This document shows positions 24,369 to 36,300 of a stretch of DNA of 64,000 bases, in pieces. Numbering within the stretch: position 1 is the stretch's first letter; each line of letters opens with the position of its first letter. This DNA comes from Lytechinus pictus (lineage: Eukaryota; Echinodermata; Echinoidea; Temnopleuroida; Toxopneustidae): assembly GCF_037042905.1 (NCBI RefSeq), contig NC_087256.1, positions 31,336,501-31,400,500 of the forward strand, read 5' to 3'. The notes under the pieces were generated by a model that was not told the DNA's origin, searched no databases, and worked only from the letters and a program-made list of their open reading frames with translations. The translations under genes were made by a program, and so were the position numbers.

Positions 24369-27300
24369 GTGAGTACATAGATATCTTTTGAAAAATATTA
24401 ATTTTTACTCAAGGGGTGGTATTCTGTTATTATAAAACTAAGTGCCCTGGGAATGATTTTTTTTTTACAGGGGGTGCTGATGTAAATTTGACAAGCAAAA
24501 AAAAGAAAAGGGTTTCGCTACAAAATGAAGGTCGTTTATAGGTCCCAAGAAATTTGAGGAGCAAAAAAAAAGGGGGGGGGGTTACTAATGGTTGCATATT
24601 TATCAATTTTGCCACACCTACCACAATTCCAGGGGGTGCTGCCTAGATGGAAAATACACACGCAGTACCCCCAGGAAAATTATTTCTCAGGGCCATGATA
24701 AAACTCAAGTGACTAAAATACAGTTTTAGCCCATACTTGTACGGGATGCTTATGGTAGTCTTGCATTTTTTTTATATTTATGAAAATCTATTATGATGTA
24801 CAGTACCGGTAAGTCATTAAAATTGTTAGATATTCATATTATGCTTTTCCTCAAATTCTATATAAATTAAAGTCATTTTGGACAGCCTTTCACTGCTTGA
24901 ATGAAATAATTTGATATCAAAGAGTTTACAACTAGCATTCTAGTAAAGTGTAGTCTGAGTTAATCATCATGTACATGTATGGTAAATTATTAAAAACATT
25001 GCTATGAGAATAAGTATATTTTCCCAAATAAAAGTGTATTTCTATTAAATACTATATTATATGAGTTGGTTTGTCCTAAAACTGTTCATGACCTGGATTT
25101 AAAACAAAAATAAACATCACTTAATCCTTGAAATCTGCGTAATTCAGTATTTTGATTGGTAGATATCCTATTTTTTTTCTTTCCTGCAGGGTTTCTTCAG
25201 AAGAACACATAGAATGAAGTTAGTTTATAAACCATGTCCATTCGTCAAGACGGAACCATGCAAGATCAACATAGCAACAAGAAACAAGTGCCAATATTGT
25301 CGCTTTCAAAAATGTATGCAGGTTGGGATGTCACATGACGGTAAGTCAATACATTGACCTGACACCCCATAACCAACAATAAGTCACCCAAAGTCATTTT
25401 TTTTTATTAAGCATGATAAAGGTTACATAACTTGTTAAAATTGATCCACACAAGAACTTGATATAATATACATGTAGAAGATATTCAATGAGAGCTTCAA
25501 AGAATAGGAAAAACAAGAAAGGATAAGATAAGCATAGGTCTAGGATGTGCACACTGCACAATCTTGGTGAAAGCACCCAAGCACAAGCAGTCTGGAACAA
25601 AGTGTTGTCAAAGAAACTCTTGCATCTTTTTTTTTTTTTTTTAAATCTTAAATACTTTACTATAACTTCAAATTTTGACAGTATGAAGAAGAATCATTCT
25701 ATCAGACAAGCTTATTTCATTACTGACTTTTTGAAGACCAAATACTATTTTGGCTATTTACAATTACATAGAACCTTCTCTGGTAACTTATTGTGGGGGG
25801 GGGGGACTGGTGGGTCACATGTAAACTCTCCTGCAATAAACTGTTCCCTAAATTCCATTTCCGACATCAGGGTTCCCAGCCCATCAAGGAAAATTATTTT
25901 ACTTTTTCCAGTCAGGGAAAAATGAGGGAATTTGATTTTTAAAAATACCTCAAATCAGGGAGATATGCCTCAAATGAGGGAAAAATCTAGGAATTTTTAT
26001 CAGCCCAAAAGTCGAAAGCACGGTAGTCAGTTATATTTTGTTGCATATCAAAACAACATACATTGAATGACTGGTTATGGTGGTACTAATTAGTAATACA
26101 TTATTGTTTTTATACTGAAAATACATGTAATTCACTGTGGCAACTTATAAAAACATGTGAAACTGGGAATGGGTTTATATAATTATCAGGGATTTTTTAA
26201 ACTTCATCAGGGAAAAATCAGGGAAATTTGTTTTCTTGAAAAGCTAAGAACCCTGGACATATATACCCCCTCCCAGAGACATATACTCCTCACAAGTTTG
26301 AAATCACATTTTTACCAATTTAAGAGTATGTTGCAACGACAACAGACTCATGATCAAGCGTGCTTCTCATGATTGGTCGAAAACCAAGCAGCATATGTTT
26401 GTCGGAGTAATGTGTTTATTTTAACTCCTTCTGAAAGAACCACCCTGAATGTTAGATAACTCTTGCCTGAAAGAGAACTGATTTTAACATTTTGTAATTA
26501 ATGTACAGTTATGTATCAGTGTACATGTATATAAGACTGAAAAAGACTGGTGGGAGATTCTCCCCCCCCCCCCCAAAAAAAAAAAAAAAAAAAAAAGAAT
26601 TGAATAAAATTAAATAAAATGAAAAAATTAAAAATAACACTAGATGAATAAATGAATGAACTAAGAAATAATAAATAGATAAATAAATAGATAGATAAAT
26701 AAATAGATGAATAAATAAATAAGCAATGAGAATAAATTATAAGATAAAATATTATAGAAGTGAATAAATAAATGACTGGCAAAGTGACTGACGAACTAAA
26801 ATCGATTAATTAGAGATAAATAAAATAGAATACATAAAACTTGAAACAAAGTCTTTTGAGAATTTAAAAAGGAATGAGAAATCTCAGCTGTTGACCACGC
26901 AATCACAATGTTTATTTTCTCTGTTATTTTGGGCAGCCTCCAGGTTTGGTCGCATGCCGAGGGAGGAGAGGCTGCGGCTCCTGGAGGAGCTGAAGGACGA
27001 GGAGACGGAGGCGACGGAGGAGGAGAAACACAGGGCTGAAATCAGGGAGCTTACAGACAGGATACACAGTATATATATTAACATGTGGATGGGACAGTTC
27101 ATCTCTATGCCGGTGGGAGCCAGAGCGTCCCGGAGCAAAGAACACAACGTAAGATCCTCTTTAGTCATGGAATAGGAGGATATCCTGTTTTCTTGTTTAG
27201 CGAAGTGATAATAGTCTGGTTATGAGAGATCCTGCTTAAAATGTATACCTTTTGAATGAATTCAAGTAAAGGATGGTATTTCTCTCTTTACTAATATAGA

Positions 27301-30300
27301 TATTTTAAAGTTTAAAGTCCCTATCTCTTTATATATCTATAATAGTTATCAAACATTTGCAAATAGATGACTGAAATTTTGGTTTATAAGGTGAAGTTTA
27401 AAGGTCATTTGATGATATTATAGTATAATACTTCAAGTTTAAAATCCCTATCTCTTTATATATCTATAAAAGTTATTAAAAATTTGCAAATAGATGACTG
27501 ATATTTCAGTTTATAAGGTGAAGTTTAAAGGTCATTTGAGGTTGACAAAGTTAGTATTTTATTATCAAATGGCTATTTTTTTTGTAGAAAATTGTTCATT
27601 TGTTTTCAAAGGCAGCATTGCTGCTCTCTTGAATTGTGTAATGCAGGTGAGAGCACTAGAGCCGTTCAACTTGTTTTATTAAAGATCCTAAGGGCTCAGT
27701 GCTACGTCCAACTTTTTTTTCTCTTTCTGCATCAGAGTAAAAATGACGACCAAAAATCTATGAAGGAACTCACAGAGAAAGAGGCCCTCACGAAATTCTG
27801 CAGAGGGGCATTATTAGCGATCATAGAAAGTCTGGCGAAGTTTGCAAAGAAGCTCCAGGAATTCAAGAATCTAGATTTAAATGATCAGGTAAGAAGAATC
27901 CACATCTTTGTAAATTCTTGGTCTTTTTCTTTGTTAACTATTGAAAATAAATGGATGTAGTTGCAGTAAACACTGATTTTGTGAGAAATTCTGTAAAACC
28001 AATGTTAATTCAATTGTCACTATACCATTGCAGATGTAAATCTGGGGCCCGTTCATAAAGGACTTGTAACTGTGCCCTTATGGCAACTACCATGGTAACC
28101 TTGATTTTGATTGGCTGCTGAGCCCTGTTACCATGGTAGTTGCCATTGTGGCATGGTTACAACAGTTTATGAAACAGGCCTCTGGTACAGTTTCATAACT
28201 GAACTTTGTAGAATCATGAAGTACATGTATAAGCTGGAAAAAGAGCAAATTAAAATCACCAACACAGATTATTCAAGCCAAACGTGATGTCTTTTTTCTT
28301 ATATCGAAATACTATACATGTTAATAAATACATCAGTAGCATATTGAATGTTTAATTGTTATTTGAGTACACTATTTGCTACTGTTGCACTGCACAATGA
28401 TCAAGTGTTATTGATTGGTTTTGACCCATTTCCACTGATCACAATTTCCCCTTGGAGTATAACTGATTGGCAAGCATGCCTTATAATTGCATCATTCGTC
28501 TTCTCCTTTCCATAAAAAGTGGGACCTATATTGTGTAATAGATTTAAAAAAATAGAAGAAATACAAATGAAAAAATAAAACATTATCAAAATGGTAATTT
28601 GAAGGAAAAAAAATTGTTTAATTCCTGGAATATTGCATTTGCTTTTTAACTATGAAATTTAATATGCAGTAGGCACATTTGTGAGTTACACCAAAATGAA
28701 AACATGATTAAGTTTCCTGTTTGTGATATAAAAGAATTTCTTTTATTTTTATTTCTGGAATGTATTACATTTGCTTATCAATCTATATAATTTGATAGCT
28801 TTCAGGCCTATTTTGCAGCAGAAGGCCTTGCTTGTAAGGAAGTCTTGGCGTGATTGATTTACTGCTGATAATGATCTCTAAACTGATACCGCTCATAAAT
28901 TACATCCCCCACGGAAGCCTCAATTGCTGAACAGAACAAATGTTCAATATTGATCCCAGTCTACAGCCTGCCTAGAAAGAAGAATTTTGTGTTATAGAAA
29001 CTAATGCTTTATCATATTGAATAGGATACTTTTGAATATAAAAAAATGTGTTTTTTGTTGTGTTGAGGAGGTGATATTTTGATTTTATTCAATGCAGACA
29101 TACTGAGTAATGATTAAAATTGAATTCCTAAAGAAATGCTATATGAAACAGAGTGTCTTTTCATGAAGCTTTTCATATTATGTTTCGTCAAACTTTACAA
29201 GTGACCGATGACCTTTTCCTGTGTGCAATGAGATATCAAAATGTGTTCCTGTTTGTGATAATTTAACTTTGAATGAATGTTACATTCATATGCTTTGTAA
29301 TGATACCTCGTTCCCACCGATCTGTTACGATTGCCCTTTTTATCTGATCGCGAAAATTTTTGAACCGTCAAAACTCTTTTTATACTATCACAACAATTTC
29401 CACGACTGACCTCAAGATCTGACATGATCACTACAATTACTACATGTTTAAGACCCCGGTTTCAATCGTGGCACAAATTGTGACTGTGGGAAACAGGTTT
29501 TAGATGAATTTTGATCTGTAATGTAGCTGATTGGGGGTCTGATTAAATGAGCTGACACAATTGGACGTTTTTTAAGTGTCATATGCTGACGTGCTGTACG
29601 TGTGACTAGACACTTTTTCCTTTAATCCCATTTCTTAATATCAAGGATTGCACTTTCTTAACAACACAATTTATTACGAATTCAAACCTTTACATACATG
29701 TATGAAGAATCATTTGTGTTTTTATCAAAAGGTAATGATTACTGATATCAATAAAGAAGGCTTGCGATTGCCTTCATATGTCGGCATACACTGGCTAAAA
29801 CCTTGTGGTGGGTGTTTCATAAAGCTTTTTATAAGTTACAAGCAACATTACTTAATACGACTGGTGACCCTTTTTTTGTGGTAAATGGTGCGTACACGAA
29901 ATGTTGATTGGTAATGATTCAGCGTATAAGAAAGAATCACCAGTAATTCTTAAAGTCACTCATAACTTATGAATGACTTTACGAAACAACCACCAAGTGT
30001 GACCGACAACCCCGTGTATATCACCCAAGGAAGGATCCCCATTGCTCACAATTAACCTTCGCAAAACACCAAGTAGTAATCAATAGAAGTGCATTTTTCT
30101 GGGGTACCCTGTAGTAGAATTGATCTAAAGGAAAGGATAAAAAAGAGGAACACAGATGGTTGTGGTAAACAAACAAAGGAAAGAATTCAAACTCAGACAA
30201 GCGATAAATAGAGATGTATTGTGCCGATAACAATGACATAAGAGGCAATTCATGAGATGTAAGTGACTTTCACTGACAGAGTTGCTTTCACCCAATCAGA

Positions 30301-33300
30301 TGCAGTGATTTTTGGTAGCTTCCAACACTCGTCAGCGAGAATGACTGACAAAATATTTATGAAATGCACCCCTTTCCTTTGATGATATGACCTGTCAATT
30401 CAAAGTAATCTTTGTTTCAGTGTTAATGACATCACATAACAGATTAAGAAATTGCATCATGGGGATAAACTCTTTCACAATTTTTAGATACTAGTACAGC
30501 TTGATAGTCCTTGAATATATCTCTTTTTGCCCTTTGTATTATTCATTAAAAAAAAAAAAAATCTAAGGCTTGAAATGATATTACAGATCTATGATGTGGT
30601 TGGAAGACTAGTACATGTAGCTTTGCACCCTTACATGGTTTGTGCGATATTTTGTCTTGAATCTGGTCAATATCATGGATGGGCTGGGCAGTGACAGAGC
30701 TGCCAAGTAGTACGATTTTTCCGTATTTAGTACGTTTTTGCAACCAAAATACGGCAGTACGTTTTTTCTTTAAAAAATACGTTTTTTGTATTTAAAATCG
30801 AACGAAATCGAAATTTATTGAGAAAAATCATTTCTATATGTCTCTATTTCATAAAACGTACACAAATATGGTTATTAGATCAATGTAATTTCAGGTAACT
30901 TGTTTTTTTTTCAATTATTTTGTAAAAACCAGGGTGAGATATACACAAGTTTCAATGTTTTTTTTTTTCATCTGCAAGAGCAGTGCACATTGTAGCTTGC
31001 ATGCAGCTTGAGCGCCGTGATGGGCGAGTGCGCCAAGCATTTTATTATGAAATACATTTTTTGGGGGAAAAATACAAAATATTTATCTCACACGGTAAAA
31101 ATACTGATTTTGGGGGATAAGAATACTGAAAATGCAAAATACAACTTGGCAGCTCTGATATCATGGATGGGCTGGGCAGTGACTGCTTGGTGGCCAGCTA
31201 TGCTTGGGCTTGGATTATGCAAATTATAACAACATGACATCATAGCACACCCATTTGATATACTTATTGATCTGGGTCAGGGAATCTCTTGCCTCCCAAC
31301 CCCTCCCCCCCCCCCCATTTTTTTTTTTTTTTAAATAAATGCAATATGTGTATCTAGTCTCCATGTATTTTTGTTTTTAATAGAGCTGTCGAGCAGTGGG
31401 CTGAAAGATGCCTACATATTGGACACGATTTCCATGAATCATTACTTTATCAAGGGAGAGAGAATAATGATATACTAGTAATAATAATCATGATATAGGT
31501 TCTTTTTCTTTTGTATATATCCATCATTTTGGTGCTCACATCTTTTTGAGGTATTCCTTCCTGCTAGTACCCATTTATTACACCTGGGTCAAGTGCAGTA
31601 TGATTTAGATAAATATCTTGCTTAATGAAATTAACGCAGTGGCTGGGCTTGGAACCCACGACACTCTGATTGCAAAGGGGGAGTCAGAACCACTAGACTA
31701 TGACATTTCGACATGACCTTTGGCTAATGCCATGCCGTATACTCTTTCATAGCCAGCAGTTTGTCATCAAGCATGTGTACCGGTACATTGTAAAGATTTC
31801 CCTTTAAATTTTGGAGCTATTCATTTGAAACTGAATGTTATTGTGGTATTTAAAACCAGGGAGTGGTTTCCTTCAAGATTTTCACTCTCCTCAAGTACAC
31901 AATTGAAGTGGGTACCATTACTAAGAAAATAAAAGCCGAGGTTTCTGTTTTAAGCGGTCATTATCCCTTCAAGGAAGTGAACCTGAGAGAGGAGGGAACT
32001 TGAGAAAATGAAATCAAGATGTGTGGTCATGTTTATAAGGGAGAACTTAATTCTTTCTTTCATTAAAATTGTTTATGCTCCAATTTTTCATTCTCCTTTA
32101 ATGCAGATAGATAAAATTACTCATATCAGAGCAATAAATTTGGATCTTGTTGAGGGTACAATGGGAGTAGCATTAATTTACGATCTCAAATGTTTACATT
32201 TACATTAGGTTAGATAACCATGTGAATACACTACACGTACATTCTGTATATCAAAAAATATCTGAATACACTGTAATTATATAGCTTTGAGAGGAACCAT
32301 TTTTTTTTCAGATCTGGGCCCCGTCTTACAAAGAGTTGCGATTGATCCGATTGAGCACAACTACGGATGGCCAGCAACATCATCATCTAAAATGCAAATT
32401 TGTTCAAAATGTTTTCTGAATATGATGTATAATCATACATTCGTCGTTCTCTTGAAGGATCAGTCTGATTCTCTTTGTTTATTACGGAGATTGTGCAAAT
32501 TTCCTGTAGAAAAAAAATTATGGTACGGATGGATGGATTTCCATACAGTCTTTGCAATACAGGGTCAGATTTTTGCAAACTGATAACTACATAGGTCTAC
32601 TATTTAACTTTATTCTGTGGTTCCAAAGGATAAGACCTAGACAGAGATTTGCACCTCACTATTTCAAAACATTTACCCACCAAGCTCATTCGTATTCTTG
32701 CGCTTATATGTGTTTTATATTTCAGTCTAGAAATGAACTTCTGGGCCCTGTCTTACAAAGATCCAATCAATCTCAACTGTATTTGTTAAATAGATCGTCC
32801 TTAGCATATGTACATGTAGCTTCAACTGTCTACTTTCAACTGTCAACATGTATAATTCAATTTTAGCTGGAATTTCTTGTCTTTCTATTTATTTTCCTTA
32901 AGCGCTTAGAGACATTCTTTGTGATAAGCGCTATATAAATGATGTTAATTATTATTATTATGGAAATCCAACCATACCATAATATTTTCTATAGGAAATT
33001 TGCACAATCTCCTAAGTAATGAAAGATAATCACACTGAATCTTCAAGAGAATGATGAATGTATGAATACATCATGTCTAGAAAATATTTTGAACAAATTT
33101 TCATTTTGGATGTTGACATTGCTGGCCACCCATAGCTGTGGTTGATCAAGAAGGGGGGGGGGGCCCTGATGATTATTCAAAGTGCTTAATAATCAGTTAT
33201 AATAGACAAGTTAGAGATTTGATTTCCACTCGTTTTATTGTTTGTTCTCTCATTCTTCAAATAATCTGAAGATCCATCCTTTAATCACAAGGCATTAATA

Positions 33301-36300
33301 CTCCCTGTGCTGTTTCCCTATATAATGATCAAGAATTGAATACATCATCATGTGCCTTAATGTTGTACAGGAAATACATGTAAATGATAATGACTTTTGA
33401 AGAAGGAAATAAACCTCTCATTTGTTTGAAAGTTACTTTTGCATTTGAAGACGAAAGAATATGTAAATTATAATTATCATTTCACATTGAGCTCTTCAAA
33501 TCGTCTCTCAAAATTCACTTATTTCAGCAGATACAGTTGTAGTAATTGGCTAAATTGGATGAGCCTGTGGCGATGAATGTTCTTAAACAGAAATATGGCG
33601 CAATATAAATGCTGTGAATCATCATCATCATCATTTCTCTCAATATTGATAGAAGTGAAATGAAACAAAAGTAAATGGCATTTATTTACACAATGCAAAA
33701 TACCAGAAGGTATAACAAGTTCGTTTTAATGGGGGGGGGGGGATAATATATTACTTATATTAATTATCATTTCATTTCACTCAATATTGTCCATTGAAGT
33801 GAAATGAAACAAATGAAACAATTTCATATATTTTACAATGCAAATGTCATGTCACTACCTTTTATTTAAAAATATAAAAAATTTGTTTATTTTTGGGGGT
33901 GTATGGAAGAAGACAATCAAGATTAATGAGGGTTGATGTGGTCGGTCCACTTAATTAATTTCAAAGCTTTCTTTTGTGAAACAGTTGGCAAGAATTGCAA
34001 TCATGTAAGCTCCTTTCTCAGAAGCGGCGATTGCCATGTGGGATAAGTGATTGTATTCGAGTGAGCGAAGTAAACGAGCGGAAATAAAAAGGATGCAATA
34101 ACTTTACTGGAAGCACTGGTATACACTACAGAGGGGGGGGGGGGGGCTTTGAGGGCAATGTGGGCCAGAGATATGTATACTGGGTGGTTTCAAGTCCAGT
34201 GTTGGCCTTGGTGTTGGTGTTGAAATTTGGATTGCTTCCCCTAGCTCCAAAACTTATTCAGAGTTTGTAAAACTGATCCAGATCACATTATTGACATCTC
34301 AACAACTAGTGAGTGACTTTTCGGGACCATCTTCATTTTATGTTTGGTGTTATAATCGTTTGAAAATTGACCTAACACCAACACCAAAAGGTCAACACTG
34401 AACTTGAAATCACCCACTGTATCTCTTTTTAATCACATTACCTGATCCTTTAAGATGGAAGAGAAGTCATGGCTTAACTTTACAAAAAAGGCAACAAACA
34501 ATCATGGCTTGCCAAACACTGTAAGGAGCTTACAGCAGATAGACAGCATGGGTAGCCAAGAGCAGTGGCTTGCCTGACATGGAGGCTATGCCTGCCAGGA
34601 GAATTCCAACTGTATGGTGGTCCCCTCATCTCAACATTTGTAGATATCTACACTGTAGATGAATATGTTTGTGTAATTGAGTTTTTACAGACTTGTATCA
34701 CCCAGGAATGATTATTTACTTCTGGGACCAAAATTTGATATCACCATCCGAAAGACGTGACCAGGGCCCCATCTTACAAATAGTTATGATTGATTCGATC
34801 AACTTCAACTATATTGAAATCCATCATTATAATTTTTCCTCACTGAAATTTGCACATTGTCCTGTGTAAAGAAAGGGGAAGCTCACTGAATTGTCAAGAC
34901 AACAATGAATGTGTGAGTATAAATCATATTTATAGGACATTTTGAACAAACAAGCATGGTAGAAGTTGGTGGTACTGGCTTTCCATAGTTGTGGTTGATC
35001 GGATCAGTGGCATCTCTCTGAAAAATGGTCCACAGGGCTTCAACCTTGAACCTCCTCTACACCTTGTAATTCCCCCCCCCTCCCCTCCCCATGTAGCTTG
35101 GAGTACAGGCGCTTGTCACAACTCCCATTAACTCACCACTGGTCTTTGCTGTCCGACCTAGTCTGATTTAGTGATGATTTTTTTGTTTAATCATGGACCA
35201 CATTACAATAAACCACCTTCAGATTTAGACAACAATCCATATTGCTTTTGTCTTCTACAGGTCTGTCTCCTGAAGCATGCTGCCTTTGAAGTAGCCTTGA
35301 TCGCAACGTCATCAAGGTATGCATCAGATGGACTATGGTTCCCCACAGATGGCGTCTTCTTCACCAAGAAGATGTTGGAGCAGCTAGAAATCTCCTTCTT
35401 CGACGGCAAGTTCAAGTTCTTTGAGAAAATGAGGAAGCTGAACCTGACGGATAGAGAGCTGGCACTCTTTTGTGTCCTGTCGTTAACATCACCCGGTAAG
35501 TCGCTAGTGGGAGTGGAGAAATTGTTGCATAAATGAATGATCCATTGAGAGGCATTGCATTATGGGTACTGGTTACATAATGATATGGATAAGATGTTTA
35601 TTGGTATCTACATTTGAGACTTCTCTGGGTGTATTATTGGTACCCATTGACCATAATAGTGGTTAAAGGAACATATTTATATCTAAATAAATAGAGTAAA
35701 ATTCACAGAGCAAAATGCTGAAAATTTCATCAAAATCGGATAACAAATAACAAAGTTATGGAATTTTAAAGTTTATCAATATTTTGTAAAAACAGTTATG
35801 TGCACATGGTCATGAATATTTATTAGGTGGGCTGATGATGTCACATCCCCACTTTCCTTTTTCCTATGATATTTCATGAAATCATAAATGTTTCATTTTT
35901 TCATACATGTATAAATGATGTGCCTCCATTATGATAAAATAAGTTGCAGCAATGAATAAATAATGCACTTTACTTAATCAGTTGTCAATCCAATTGTTTT
36001 AGTTCTTGGTAGAAAATTTTTGAATAAACCTAATTACATACAATAAAATACAAAAGAACAAGTTGGAATATGACATCATCAGCACACCTAATGAATATTC
36101 ATAAAGACATGCATAGAACTGTTTCACTGGAATAATGCAAATCTTTAAAATCTAATAACTTGTTATTTGTTAACAGATTTTTATCAAATTTTCAGCATTT
36201 TGCTCTGTTAATTTTACTATATTTATTGAGATATAAATATCTCCAGCCTAGACCATCCCTTTAAGTCAAACTGTGAAAGAAGTTGGTCTTTATTTGAAAC

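Larger units (their letters stand above)
27889..35260 (+). other. Longest internal intron of the receptor (7.4 kb)
   Basis: Bounded by CAG|gtaaga and cttctacag|GTC. It contains at least nine transposon copies, listed separately. In 28190-29800 I see only AT-rich sequence with no feature. Confidence 0.85.

Noticed and set aside
26950..27145. Minus-strand frames opposite the hinge exon
   Set aside because: Shadow frames of a GC-richer coding exon; the plus-strand reading matches the PPAR family.
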